DNA of 64,000 bases from JBQLZQ01 sp052168355 (lineage in GTDB: Bacteria; Pseudomonadota; Alphaproteobacteria; DSM-16000; Inquilinaceae), in assembly GCA_052168355.1 (NCBI GenBank), contig JBQLZQ010000023.1, forward strand, positions 12,890 to 76,889. Direction: 5' to 3'. This document shows, piece by piece, positions 41,379 to 51,099 of this stretch (positions are counted from its first letter, which is position 1; every line of letters starts with the position of its first letter). The notes beneath the pieces are model-generated. The model did not search any database and was not told where the DNA came from. It saw only the letters and a list, made by a program, of their open reading frames with translations. Both the position numbers and the translations under genes were made by a program.

Positions 41379-42278
41379 TCACCGCTGATCGATCCCGTAG
41401 CGGATCATGATGGCGCGGTTGTCGGAGGGCGGAAAGGTCGGACAGATGATGCCCGATCCGCTCAGAAGAACGGTCTCGCGCCTGGTGAAGAACTCGAACC
41501 CGTCGCGCATCAGGACATACGTTCCGGCGGAACTTCGGTCACGGAGCTCGACCTTGCCATGGCGCACGGTGATAATGGCATGCCGTCGGGACACCCACGG
41601 CTGGGCCACGAAGATGTCGCACGCCGTCGACCGCCCGATGGACAGGCTGGTTCCCGCTTCACAGGTTAGCGACCGGGATCCGTAGCGGACGGTCGTGAGC
41701 AGCGAACCGCGGCGCTTGAGACCATCCAACCGGACCGGGCTCCAAAGGTCCACCGGATTGACCCCGTCAATCATCGTGGCGTCGTCGTCGAGCAGCGAAT
41801 AGATCTCGGTCGATACGCTCTTGCCCTTGAGGGTGATGGTGTCGAGCATCCGCAACGATTTGCTGTCTTCATCCGGCAGCCGGTTGACGAAACTCTGACT
41901 CAGCAGGATTTCCCCCGGGTTGGCCAGGGCGGCAAGCCGGGCGGTCAGGTTAACGGCGTCCCCGAACACGTCGTCCCTGGCATGGACGATAGAGCCGAAA
42001 TGCGCCCCCGCATGGATGGCCAGGGCGCCCGGGCGGTGCGGTGACAGCATTCGCCGTCCCGCGCGCAACGCGATGCCCGCCTCCGGAAAGATGCTCAAAA
42101 TGTCATCGCCTTTGGAATGCACGAAGGTGCCCTGCTCCTCCAGCACGATCTCACGCAGATGATCGAGACAATCGCCGATCATCCGCATCGCCGCGATATC
42201 GCCTTCCTCCTCGAACAACGGCGTACTACCGGTGATATCAGCCAACAGGATGGCCGCCTCGGAACCGGTTATCGACAT
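41379..42278 (-). CDS. Adenylate/guanylate cyclase with C-terminal FHA domain
   Basis: 299 residues. The N-terminal class III cyclase domain has the first metal-binding aspartate in LLADITGST, the second in KGDDIL and the Asn/Arg in VNLTARL. The C-terminal part is a forkhead-associated (FHA) domain: LSIGRSTACDIFVAQPWVSR followed by RHAIITVRHGKVELRDRSSAGTYV, a phosphothreonine-binding module. It is divergent from the exported-protein and kinase genes. The FHA domain suggests that the cyclase is recruited by a phosphorylated protein, most simply the neighbouring Ser/Thr kinase. Confidence 0.88.
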   Translation of the reverse strand: MSITGSEAAILLADITGSTPLFEEEGDIAAMRMIGDCLDHLREIVLEEQGTFVHSKGDDILSIFPEAGIALRAGRRMLSPHRPGALAIHAGAHFGSIVHARDDVFGDAVNLTARLAALANPGEILLSQSFVNRLPDEDSKSLRMLDTITLKGKSVSTEIYSLLDDDATMIDGVNPVDLWSPVRLDGLKRRGSLLTTVRYGSRSLTCEAGTSLSIGRSTACDIFVAQPWVSRRHAIITVRHGKVELRDRSSAGTYVLMRDGFEFFTRRETVLLSGSGIICPTFPPSDNRAIMIRYGIDQR

Positions 42279-42535
42279 GATCAGTCATTGCTCCCGTTCG
42301 AAACGGATAGGATTTTACCAAAATATGAGCAATTATAGCACCACCTTGAAGTGATGGCGGGCGAATTGCCCGTGCCGATCGGCGGCGCCCGGCAAAGGAG
42401 CCGTCGCCGGGGATGCCGGCTCGGCGGCGTCGGCCACAGCTTCATCGACAGAATGTCGCAGGCGCGCTAGAAATTCTCACGATCCATTCTTGCTGTGCCG
42501 GCAATGCGGCGTTCGGGCTTGAAGGAGTTCGTCAC

Positions 42536-43009
42536 ATGAATCACTCGGTATTTTTCAGACCAACCTTGCTGGTCGGCGCGCCGGTTGCCGCCCTGGCCAC
42601 CATGATTGTCCTTTTGACCGCGTCGTCGGGCTGGGCGCAGGATCTGCCCAATGCCTGCCCGGTGGACGGGTGCACGGTAACGATCATCGATGTCGCCAAG
42701 GATAGCGAGGAATTGCTGTTGACCTTCGACGCCAACTTCGCGCCAAGCGTGGCCAAGAACCACATCCACGTATGGTGGGGCGACCTGTATACCGTTGAAC
42801 AGGTGAGCAACAACGCCGAGACGGTTCATGGCGTCGTGCAGGGCGACTGGCACCCGACCGAGGCCTATCCCGTCTATGTGACGCAGAGCGGCGCCTCGAC
42901 GAGCTTGAGGGAGGGGTCCACCGCCCTGTGCGTGAGCGCGGCCGATCGCAATCACGACATCCTCGACGTTTCCGCCTTTCACTGCGTGGATGTCAGCGGC
43001 CACTTCTAG
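42536..43009 (+). CDS. Exported protein of unknown function, upstream of the kinase
   Basis: 157 residues from ATG 42536 with GAAGGAG upstream. A signal peptide ends near GWAQ; the mature part has four cysteines, ACPVDGCTV near the start and LCVSAADRNHD and FHCVDVSG near the end, likely two disulfides. The middle contains NHIHVWWGDLYTVEQVSNNA. I do not recognise the family. It begins 16 bases upstream of the kinase gene and is probably co-transcribed with it. Confidence 0.72.
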   Translation: MNHSVFFRPTLLVGAPVAALATMIVLLTASSGWAQDLPNACPVDGCTVTIIDVAKDSEELLLTFDANFAPSVAKNHIHVWWGDLYTVEQVSNNAETVHGVVQGDWHPTEAYPVYVTQSGASTSLREGSTALCVSAADRNHDILDVSAFHCVDVSGHF

Positions 43010-43024
43010 CCGGTCGACGCGGGA

Positions 43025-46000
43025 ATGACCTCGCCGTCGTTCGTGGGTCGGTACGAGATCCGTACAGAAGTCGCCAGAGGCGGGTTCGCGACGGTTCTGG
43101 AGGGCTGGGACGAGGAGCTGCAATCGTCCGTCGCGATCAAGGTTCTGCATCCCCAGCTTGCCGACGATGATCAACTGCGCAGCCGTTTTTTGGATGAAGC
43201 GCGGCTGCTGCGACGGATCCGGTCCCCCTCCGTTGTCACGGTCCATGATGTCGGACGGCTGGGAGACGGCCGCCCCTACTTCGTCATGGATTTCGCCGAC
43301 AGGGGCACGCTGGCGCCACGCCTCGACCGGCGCCCGCCGAACGTGCCGCGCGATTCCCCGGGCATCACGGCCCTGGTCGACGCCCTGGCCGACGGCCTCT
43401 CGGCCATCCATGAGGCCGGCGTGGTGCATCGCGACATCAAGCCCGCCAACATTCTTCTCCAGCGAACGCGCCGGGGCCGGGCGGCGGGCGTCGATGGCCC
43501 GGCCCCCGCGGGATCCGGCCTCGTAGCCCTGGACGAGCGGATCCTGGTCGGTGACTTGGGTATCGCCAAAGACCTCGTTCGGGGTGGCGGTCTTGCCACC
43601 ATCATGGCCGGCACTCCGCTCTACCAGGCGCCCGAACAAGCCGTTCCCGACACCGACCTGTCGCCGGCGACCGATATCTATTCGGCCACCGCCTTGTTGT
43701 GGCAGGCGCTGACCGGCAGACGCCCGGAACCGGGCGCGGACGCGATCAGCGCCTGCGCCGCGCTGCCGGAGATCTGGCACACGGTTTTCGGAACCGGCCT
43801 TGCGGCCGATCCGGCGGATCGCTTCGCCACCATCGAGACCTGGCGCGCGGCGGTCTACGATGCCCTGGCGCAAGATGGCGGCGGGGCCCAAGACGACCAG
43901 CAGACGCAGATCGTCGCGATGGAGGCGACGTGTCCATACAAGGGTCTGGCCGCCTATCAGGCCGAGGACGCCCAGGCCTTTTTCGGTCGCGAGGCCTTGA
44001 TCGCCGATCTGATCCGACGCCTCCAGTTCCAAAACGTCCTGGTCATCGGCGGTTCGTCGGGCAGCGGAAAATCGTCGCTGCTGCGGGCGGGCCTGGTCCC
44101 GGCACTGAAGGATGGGGCGTTGCGAGACAGCGAAACCTGGAGGATCGCGCTGTTCACGCCCGGTCCCGCACCGATGACCGAACTCCATTTCCAGGTGACG
44201 CAGGCGCGGGGATCGTCCGAGCCGTCTGTTTCCGTCGACACGCTGATTCAGCACCCGACGCTGGCCCGGCATCTGGGCGGCGCCGATGGCGACGGTTCGC
44301 CCTTGGTGCTGTGCATCGATCAGTTCGAGGAGCTGTTCACCATGGCACCGGCGGCCCAGCAGGCCGGCTTTATCACCGCCCTGTCCGCCATGACCGATCC
44401 CGCACACAGCCGTGTCCGGGTGATCATCGCCGTACGGGCGGATTTCTACGCCGCATGCGCCCAGATCCCCTGGTTGGCGGAACGCATCACGGCCAATCAG
44501 GTGCTGGTCGGACCGATGACGCCGTCGGAGTTGCGCCGGGCCATCGCGGAACCGGCCCGTCGGGCCGGTCTCTATCTCGAGCGCAGCCTAATCGAGACGA
44601 TCATCGACGAGGCGGGCGGAGAAGCGGGAGCCCTGCCGCTTGTTGCCCACGCCCTGGTCGAAACCTGGATGCGTCGCGAGGGCAATGCGCTGACCGTGGA
44701 GGGCTTCCGCGCGGCGGGTGGCGTGGCCGGCGCCATCAGCCAGACCGCCGACGCGACATTCGAGCAGCGTTTCGACCGGGTCGAGCAGGCCGCGGCAAAA
44801 CGGCTGTTCCTGCGCCTGGTGACACCCGGAGAGAACACGCCTGACACCAGACGCGCCCTGCCCTGGTCTGAGATCGAGCGCGATTGGGAACTTCAGGCGG
44901 TGCGCCGCGTGGTCAAGTCCCTCACCGAGGCGCGGCTGCTGACCGTCGACGACAGGACCATCCAGATCGCCCACGAGGCGCTGCTGCGGACGTGGCCCCG
45001 TCTGCGCGCCTGGATCGACGAGTCCCGTGACGATCTGCGCACCCGCCAGAGGATCAGTCACGCGGCCGCCGAATGGGATGGCCAGGATCGTGATCCGGAT
45101 CTGCTCTATCGCGGCACGCCCTTGCTCTCCGCGCTCGAATGGCAGGCGTCGGATCCCGGCCAGCTTGGGGCGCTGGAACAGGTGTTCCTGGAAACCTCGG
45201 CCTCGGTACAGGCCCAGGCCGAGGCGGCGTCTGCCGAGCGGGCGCGGCGGACCCGGCGGTTGCGGCGGTCCGCGGTCGCGGCACTGGCGGTCCTTGCCGT
45301 CGGAGCCACCGTCGCGTCGGGTGTCGCCTATGACGCATTCCTGCGCGCTCAACGCAACGAGGAACGCGCCCGACAGGCAACCGACGAGTCACGCCAGCGA
45401 TTTTCCGGCGCCTTGGGGGCGGCGGCCCATGGGATGGTGGAAGACGACCCTCTGCTGGCCCTGGTGCTGGCCGCGGAATCGATCGCGCGTGCGGGAACAG
45501 GGCCGCCGGTTTACGACGCCCGCGCGACGCTGATCGAGGCGCGCAGGCTCCTGGCCGGGCGCGGTCCGTTTCCGGTCGGCAGCCCCATCCCGGCGGGTGA
45601 CGCGCTGACCATCGCCCTGCGTCCGGACGGAGCACTCCTTGCCGTTGGCTATCGCGACGGCCGGATAGAACTCGTCGATACGATCACCCGGAGCCCCAGC
45701 GGACCCGCCTTGACGGCCCATGAGGGAGGCATCGAGGATCTCGATTTCTCACCGGATGGCCGCGTTCTCGCGTCGGTCGGCGACGATGGGACGATCCGCG
45801 TCTGGGCTGTCGACGACGGACTGCCCGGCCCGCCGCGCACGGTCGGCGAGATCGGCGACGTCGTATGGGATGTCGACTTCAGCCCTGACGGTTCGCTTCT
45901 TGCGACGGCCAGCGAGGACGGCACCGTAAGGCTGTGGAGGGTCGCGACCGGGGAAGCCGTCGGCGAACCGCTGGCCCGCCGCACCGGCGACTTTCTCAAC

Positions 46001-47458
46001 GTCGCGTTCAGCCCCGACGGCACCGGACTGGTGGCCGGCAACGGCAATGGCGAAATTCATGGCTGGACCCTGCCATCGGGCACCTCCCTGTTCGATCCGA
46101 TCCAGGTTCACAGCAGCGATATCTGGGAGCTGGTTTTCAGCCCCGACGGCGCCCGGCTGGCCACCGCCAGCAGCGACGGAACATCCGTAGCCCTGGCCTA
46201 TCCTTCCGGCACCGTGGTGGGATCGGTCTTCGACGCCGCGGTGCCGACCGATGGGGTCGCGTTTCTGCCGCACGGGGACATCTTGGTCGGCGGCGGCGCG
46301 GACGGGATCCTGCGACTGTGGGACATGGCGCGGCAGAGCCTCGCCGGGCGGGGCGTCCGCGGGCACTCTCAACCGATCATCGGCACGCAGGTCAGCGCCG
46401 ACGGCCGCGTCCTGGCAACGCTTGGCAGGGATCAACTGGTCCGTATGTGGACCTTGGACAACCCGCATCCGCCGACCGAAGTCCGGCGGGTCGCGGGGCC
46501 ATCGGCCAAGGGTTTGGCATTCCGGCCCGACGGCAGTCTGCTGGCGGCCGGCGACGACACGGGCGCGGTGCAGGTGTGGGACTTGGGAACGGGAGAAAGA
46601 CACGGCCCGACGATCCTCCATCGCCACGACCATCAGGTATGGGCCCTGGCCTTCTCGCCGGACGGATCTGTTCTGGCGACCGGCGATCGCGCCGGCCTTG
46701 TCCGCCTGACGGATCCAGACACCGGTGTTCGACGCGACGCCATAGAGGCTCACGACACGGCCATCTGGTCCATCGCCTTCCTTTCCGGAGGGCAACGGAT
46801 CATGACGGCGGCCGAAACGGGCGTACGCCTGTGGGAGGTTGGCGACGGCAGCATGGTCGCCGACATTCCTTTCGACGGCCACGGATTGACCCGCGCGGCC
46901 CTATCTCCGGACGGCGAGCTTCTGGCGCTGGCTTCCACGGACGGCGCCGTTCAAATCTGGGACGTGCCAAATCATCGGATGATAAGAACGATCGCGGCGG
47001 ACGACGACATCGTCTGGAGTGTCGCCTTCAGCCCGGACGGCCGCTCTCTGGCCACAGCTTCGAGCGACGAAATGGTCACCCTCTGGGACGTCGCGACGGG
47101 AACGGCAACCTCATCCTTTACCGGGCAGGTCGGCGGGGCGACGGACGTCGTCTTCATGGCGGACGGTGTTACCCTGGTCGCAACGGACCGGAGCGGTCAG
47201 GTCCATTTCCTGGACGTTCTGACCGGGCGGGCCCTATCTCAGCCGCTCGACGCCCACGCCGGACCATCATGGCGTGTCGCGGTGCACCCGGACGGCCGGC
47301 GCGTGGCGACGGCGGGTGACGACGGACGGGTGCTGATGTGGGACGTGCTCAGCGTGACCGCGGCCTGCGCGATCGGGGAACAGACATTCGATTCGACCCG
47401 GCGCCGACAATATCTCGGCGAGGGCCAGTCGCTGATCGCCTGTGGCCCGGATCCTTGA
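43025..47458 (+). CDS. Ser/Thr protein kinase-STAND NTPase-WD40 fusion
   Basis: 1,477 residues. Hanks-type kinase domain (1-285): ATP-site Lys39 (AIKVL), catalytic loop HRDIKPANILL (135-145) and DLG (177-179) in place of DFG, with about 20 extra residues between them. A STAND-type P-loop NTPase follows (from about 302, P-loop GSSGSGKSS near 342, Walker B LVLCIDQFEELF near 428). One transmembrane helix lies at about 745-770. The last 640 residues hold 14 WD40-type repeats (SPDG...LATASxDGTVxLW), enough for two seven-bladed propellers. The WD40 part would lie on the far side of the membrane from the kinase if the helix is used. Such fusions sense signals or act in conflict systems; the target is unknown. 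Confidence 0.9.
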   Translation: MTSPSFVGRYEIRTEVARGGFATVLEGWDEELQSSVAIKVLHPQLADDDQLRSRFLDEARLLRRIRSPSVVTVHDVGRLGDGRPYFVMDFADRGTLAPRLDRRPPNVPRDSPGITALVDALADGLSAIHEAGVVHRDIKPANILLQRTRRGRAAGVDGPAPAGSGLVALDERILVGDLGIAKDLVRGGGLATIMAGTPLYQAPEQAVPDTDLSPATDIYSATALLWQALTGRRPEPGADAISACAALPEIWHTVFGTGLAADPADRFATIETWRAAVYDALAQDGGGAQDDQQTQIVAMEATCPYKGLAAYQAEDAQAFFGREALIADLIRRLQFQNVLVIGGSSGSGKSSLLRAGLVPALKDGALRDSETWRIALFTPGPAPMTELHFQVTQARGSSEPSVSVDTLIQHPTLARHLGGADGDGSPLVLCIDQFEELFTMAPAAQQAGFITALSAMTDPAHSRVRVIIAVRADFYAACAQIPWLAERITANQVLVGPMTPSELRRAIAEPARRAGLYLERSLIETIIDEAGGEAGALPLVAHALVETWMRREGNALTVEGFRAAGGVAGAISQTADATFEQRFDRVEQAAAKRLFLRLVTPGENTPDTRRALPWSEIERDWELQAVRRVVKSLTEARLLTVDDRTIQIAHEALLRTWPRLRAWIDESRDDLRTRQRISHAAAEWDGQDRDPDLLYRGTPLLSALEWQASDPGQLGALEQVFLETSASVQAQAEAASAERARRTRRLRRSAVAALAVLAVGATVASGVAYDAFLRAQRNEERARQATDESRQRFSGALGAAAHGMVEDDPLLALVLAAESIARAGTGPPVYDARATLIEARRLLAGRGPFPVGSPIPAGDALTIALRPDGALLAVGYRDGRIELVDTITRSPSGPALTAHEGGIEDLDFSPDGRVLASVGDDGTIRVWAVDDGLPGPPRTVGEIGDVVWDVDFSPDGSLLATASEDGTVRLWRVATGEAVGEPLARRTGDFLNVAFSPDGTGLVAGNGNGEIHGWTLPSGTSLFDPIQVHSSDIWELVFSPDGARLATASSDGTSVALAYPSGTVVGSVFDAAVPTDGVAFLPHGDILVGGGADGILRLWDMARQSLAGRGVRGHSQPIIGTQVSADGRVLATLGRDQLVRMWTLDNPHPPTEVRRVAGPSAKGLAFRPDGSLLAAGDDTGAVQVWDLGTGERHGPTILHRHDHQVWALAFSPDGSVLATGDRAGLVRLTDPDTGVRRDAIEAHDTAIWSIAFLSGGQRIMTAAETGVRLWEVGDGSMVADIPFDGHGLTRAALSPDGELLALASTDGAVQIWDVPNHRMIRTIAADDDIVWSVAFSPDGRSLATASSDEMVTLWDVATGTATSSFTGQVGGATDVVFMADGVTLVATDRSGQVHFLDVLTGRALSQPLDAHAGPSWRVAVHPDGRRVATAGDDGRVLMWDVLSVTAACAIGEQTFDSTRRRQYLGEGQSLIACGPDP

Positions 47459-47488
47459 GAGCCCGATCCGGACAAGCGATGGCCGCGG

Positions 47489-48784
47489 CTACAGCACCCA
47501 GACCTCGTGCTCGGGCGCCAGGGTCAGATGAGTCCACATGCCCTTGATGTCGGCCACCAGTGCCCGGGGACCGAGCAGCCGGGCCAGCATGTCGGCGGTG
47601 AAGGCCCGATAGTCGCGATGCGCGACCGCCCCGACCACGCAGTCATAGTCCTGAGCGCCGGTCAGGGTGGGCAGCAGGTCCATCCCCAACAGGGCCTTGG
47701 CTTCCCCGGGATCGGCCACGGGATCGTGGACGTCGACCGTATCGCCGGTCGCGGCCAGATGCATGGCCAGATCGACCGCCCGACTGTTGCGCAGATCGGG
47801 CACGTTCTCCTTGAACGTCGCCCCCAACACCAGAATGCGCCTGGGCCCGTGGCCTTGGCGATCGGGAAGCCGCGTCTTCAGCCGGCGGGATATGGCATCG
47901 GCCAGAAAGTCGGCCATGGTGTCGTTCATCCGGCGGCCGGCCAGGATCACCTCGGGCTGGATACCGACCTGCCGGGCCGCAAAGGCCAGATAGTACGGAT
48001 CGACGCCGATGCAGTGCCCGCCGACCAGACCGGGCGTGAAAGGGAGAAAGTTCCACTTGGTTCCGGCCGCCTCGAGCACCTGGTAGGTCGACAGGTCCAT
48101 CGCCTGGCAGATCCGCGCCACCTCGTTGACAAAGGCGATGTTGATGTCGCGTTGGGCGTTTTCGATCACCTTGGACGCCTCCGCCGTCCTGATGTCGGCG
48201 GCGCGGTGGATGGCACCGCCGTTCAGCGCCCCGTACATCCCGACCAACGTCTCGACCACATCGGGCGTCTGTCCGGCGACCACTTTGACGATATGGTCCA
48301 GGCCGTGCTCGCTGTCGCCGGGGTTGATCCTCTCGGGCGAATAGCCGAGCCAGAAATCCCGGCCGGCGGCGAGGCCCGACTCTGCTTCCAGCACCGGCGC
48401 GCATACCTGTTCGGTGCAGCCGGGATAGACGGTGCTTTCGAAGACGACGATGGCGCCGCTGCGAATCGCCTGCCCCGCGGTCCGGCACGCCGCCAGCAGC
48501 AGCGTCAGATCGGGGCGGTTGTCGCGATCGACCGGGGTCGGGACGGCGACGATCAGGATGTCCGCCCCGGCGATATCGCCGGCTGCGTTGGTCAGTTTCA
48601 TGGTCGTCGTGCGCAGCGTTTCGGCGCTGACCTCACGCGTGCGATCCTCACCTCTGCTCAGATCTGTAATTCTTTTTAAATCAATATCATAACCGATAAC
48701 GCTAAAGTGCCGACTAAGCGCAACAGCGAGCGGCAGGCCAACATAGCCGAGGCCGATCACGGCAATCGAGGGGGATTTGGTCAT
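47489..48784 (-). CDS. Nucleotide-sugar dehydrogenase (WbpO/TviB-like)
   Basis: 431 residues from the ATG at 48784. Rossmann motif AVIGLGYVGLPLAVALSRHF, the second glycine-rich helix, and the catalytic Cys in VGGHCIGVDPYYLA. The segment LSRGEDRTREVS is typical of the UDP-GlcNAc/UDP-GalNAc C6-dehydrogenases WbpO/TviB rather than UDP-glucose dehydrogenase. It makes a nucleotide-sugar uronate for surface polysaccharide. It is divergent from the glycosyltransferase gene. Confidence 0.88.
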   Translation of the reverse strand: MTKSPSIAVIGLGYVGLPLAVALSRHFSVIGYDIDLKRITDLSRGEDRTREVSAETLRTTTMKLTNAAGDIAGADILIVAVPTPVDRDNRPDLTLLLAACRTAGQAIRSGAIVVFESTVYPGCTEQVCAPVLEAESGLAAGRDFWLGYSPERINPGDSEHGLDHIVKVVAGQTPDVVETLVGMYGALNGGAIHRAADIRTAEASKVIENAQRDINIAFVNEVARICQAMDLSTYQVLEAAGTKWNFLPFTPGLVGGHCIGVDPYYLAFAARQVGIQPEVILAGRRMNDTMADFLADAISRRLKTRLPDRQGHGPRRILVLGATFKENVPDLRNSRAVDLAMHLAATGDTVDVHDPVADPGEAKALLGMDLLPTLTGAQDYDCVVGAVAHRDYRAFTADMLARLLGPRALVADIKGMWTHLTLAPEHEVWVL

Positions 48785-48930
48785 GGAGTTGCATCCGCTG
48801 GAACAGCCCACGGTCTTCAACCAAAGACGCCCGCCTGTCAACGCACGGCCGCAGGGGACGCGCATTGCCGGAGGCCGGCGACCTGGACCATAGTCCGCCT
48901 CGCCACACCTGACTCCTCATCCGAGAGGCT

Positions 48931-49941
48931 ATGACAAACGCGGTCTGGACCCCTTTCCTCGTGCTCGGCCTCAGCATTGCCGCCGCCGCCCTGGCGACGG
49001 GACTGGCGCTGCGCTGGCTCAAGGCCCGTGCCTTCCTCGACCGCCCGAACCACCGCAGCAGCCATACCGTCGCCACACCACGCGGCGGTGGCTTGGCGGT
49101 GGTGCCGGTGGTTCTGGCGATCTGGGTCGCCCTTGGATTTGCCGGCGAGGCCGTTCCGGCCGGGTGGCCGGTCATCGTGACCGCCGCGGCCGCGTTGGCC
49201 ATCCTGTCGTGGCACGACGATCGCCGTGGCTTGTCGCCAGCCGTGCGTCTGGCAATCCAGGCCCTTGCCGTGGCCACCGGGCTGGCCGTCATGCCGTCAT
49301 CGTCCATGATTTTTCAAGGCGCCCTGCCCCTGCCGATCGACCGGATCCTCGCCTTTCTGCTGTGGCTCTGGTTCGTCAACCTGGTGAACTTCATGGATGG
49401 CATCGACGGCATCACCGGCGCCGAGCTGGCCTGCGTAGGGTTGGGCCTCGCGCTGACCGCTTGGATCGCCGGGCTTGCCGCCGACACGATCCTTCCCGCG
49501 GTGGCGCTGACCGGCGCGTCGCTTGGGTTTCTGGTCTGGAACTGGGCGCCGGCACGGGTGTTTCTGGGCGATGTGGGCAGCGTCCCGCTGGGCTATGTCA
49601 CCGGCTGGCTTTTGCTGCAGGTCGCGCTGTCGGGGCTGTGGGTGGCCGCTCTGATCGTGCCGCTCTATTATCTCGCCGACAGCACATGGACCCTGGCCAC
49701 GCGCCTCGTGCGCGGCGAAAAAGTGTGGCAGGCCCATCGCCAGCACTTCTATCAGCGCGCGACCCAGGCCGGCAGGGACCATGGGAGCATCGTGCGACGG
49801 ATCCTTTTGGCCAATGCGATCCTGATCGGCTGCGCCGCCGCCAGCGTCTGGATCGGCGCCTGGGCGTTGGTCCCGGCCGCTGTCACGGTTGCCATCCTGC
49901 TGATCCATCTGGGCGCCGGCACCGCGCGGGGCGGGGCTTGA
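48931..49941 (+). CDS. WecA/WbpL-type undecaprenyl-phosphate sugar phosphotransferase
   Basis: 336 residues with about ten transmembrane helices. Family motifs: HDDRRGLSP (the Asp pair), NLVNFMDGIDGITGAE and FLGDVGSVPLGY. It transfers a sugar-1-phosphate from UDP-sugar to undecaprenyl phosphate, starting O-antigen or capsule repeat synthesis, like WecA and WbpL. The next gene's TTG start overlaps its stop (TTGA), so they are translationally coupled. Confidence 0.9.
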   Translation: MTNAVWTPFLVLGLSIAAAALATGLALRWLKARAFLDRPNHRSSHTVATPRGGGLAVVPVVLAIWVALGFAGEAVPAGWPVIVTAAAALAILSWHDDRRGLSPAVRLAIQALAVATGLAVMPSSSMIFQGALPLPIDRILAFLLWLWFVNLVNFMDGIDGITGAELACVGLGLALTAWIAGLAADTILPAVALTGASLGFLVWNWAPARVFLGDVGSVPLGYVTGWLLLQVALSGLWVAALIVPLYYLADSTWTLATRLVRGEKVWQAHRQHFYQRATQAGRDHGSIVRRILLANAILIGCAAASVWIGAWALVPAAVTVAILLIHLGAGTARGGA

Positions 49942-50903
49942 GCCGCGTTTTGGTCACCGGGGGGACCGGGTTCGTCGGCCCGCATCTGGTGACTGCCCTT
50001 ATGGCCGCCGGGCACCAGGTCCGGCTGGCGGTACGCTCCACCGCCGATACCGCGCGCTCCAACGTAGATGTCGAGCGCGTTGCCGTCGGCGCCATCGGGC
50101 GGGAAACCGACTGGACCGGCGCCTTGGACGGCATCGATGCCGTGGTCCATGCCGCCGCCCGCGCCCATGTGATGACCGAGACCGCGCCCGACCCCGATGC
50201 CCTCTATCGCAGCGTCAATTTGGAGGGCACGCGCTCTCTGGCAACCGCCGCGGCCGGGGCCGGGGTCGAACGGATCGTGTTCTTGAGCACCGTCAAGGTG
50301 TTGGGCGAAACCAGTCCCGGCCGGCGGTTCGCGGCGACCGATCCGCCGCGCCCGGCCGATCCCTACGCCCGCTCCAAATGGCTGGCGGAGCAGGCTCTCG
50401 CCGAGGTGGCGGCCCAGGGCGGCCCCGCCGTCACGGTTTTGAGGCCGCCCCTGGTTCATGGTCCGGGCGTCAAGGGCAACCTTTGGCGTCTTCTGGCGTT
50501 ATGCAGCCGACCGATCCCGGTGCCGCTGCCCCTTGGCGCGGTGGACAACCGCCGCAGCCTGATAGGGGCTGTCAACCTGGCCCATGCCACAGCCCTTGCG
50601 GTGACGGCGCCGGGCCTGGAGGGCGGAACGTTCCTGATCCGCGACGGGGAAGACATCTCGACCCCGGATCTGGTGCGGCGTCTGGCCGGGCTGCTGGGCC
50701 GCCCCACCCTGCTGGTGCCGGTCCCGACCGGTCTGATGCGTCGGACCGCGGCGATGGCGGGAAAGGAGGCGGCATGGAGCCGGTTGGCCGGCGATCTGAC
50801 GGTGGACGATTCGCCGTTCCGGGACACTACGGGCTGGCGGCCGCCATTAACCCTGGATCAGGGTTTGGACGACATGGTCCAGCGATATTGCGAAGCTCGG
50901 TGA
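49938..50903 (+). CDS. NAD-dependent sugar epimerase/reductase (polysaccharide)
   Basis: 321 residues if it starts at TTG 49938, overlapping the stop of the preceding gene; the open frame extends far upstream but without similarity. An extended SDR: VTGGTGFVGPHLVTAL, FLSTVKVLGE, YARSKWLAEQAL (YxxxK) and RPPLVHGPGVKGN. The GPGVKGNLWRLL segment is typical of WbpV/WbjC-like or UDP-4-keto-hexosamine reductase partners of WecA-type transferases. It acts in the surface polysaccharide pathway. Confidence 0.85.
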   Translation: MSRVLVTGGTGFVGPHLVTALMAAGHQVRLAVRSTADTARSNVDVERVAVGAIGRETDWTGALDGIDAVVHAAARAHVMTETAPDPDALYRSVNLEGTRSLATAAAGAGVERIVFLSTVKVLGETSPGRRFAATDPPRPADPYARSKWLAEQALAEVAAQGGPAVTVLRPPLVHGPGVKGNLWRLLALCSRPIPVPLPLGAVDNRRSLIGAVNLAHATALAVTAPGLEGGTFLIRDGEDISTPDLVRRLAGLLGRPTLLVPVPTGLMRRTAAMAGKEAAWSRLAGDLTVDDSPFRDTTGWRPPLTLDQGLDDMVQRYCEAR

Positions 50904-51099
50904 TTGGGCGCACCACTATTGACGGCGCGGGAACAATTAATTTGTTTTGGCTGATGAGTTCTTCTATCAACACTGATGAACGCTCCTGGCCGTTGCCGTC
51001 CGTTATACTTTTGTTTGTATCGAATTTGTCCCTGAGAGCCGCGTTGCGACCCGATACCCACGCAGCCGGCCCTTGCCCGACCAGAGATGAGGACAGGTG

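Noticed and set aside
42467..44407. A 646-residue minus-strand frame across the kinase gene
   Set aside because: Composition is Arg/Gly-rich without motifs; the plus strand there encodes kinase and STAND motifs.
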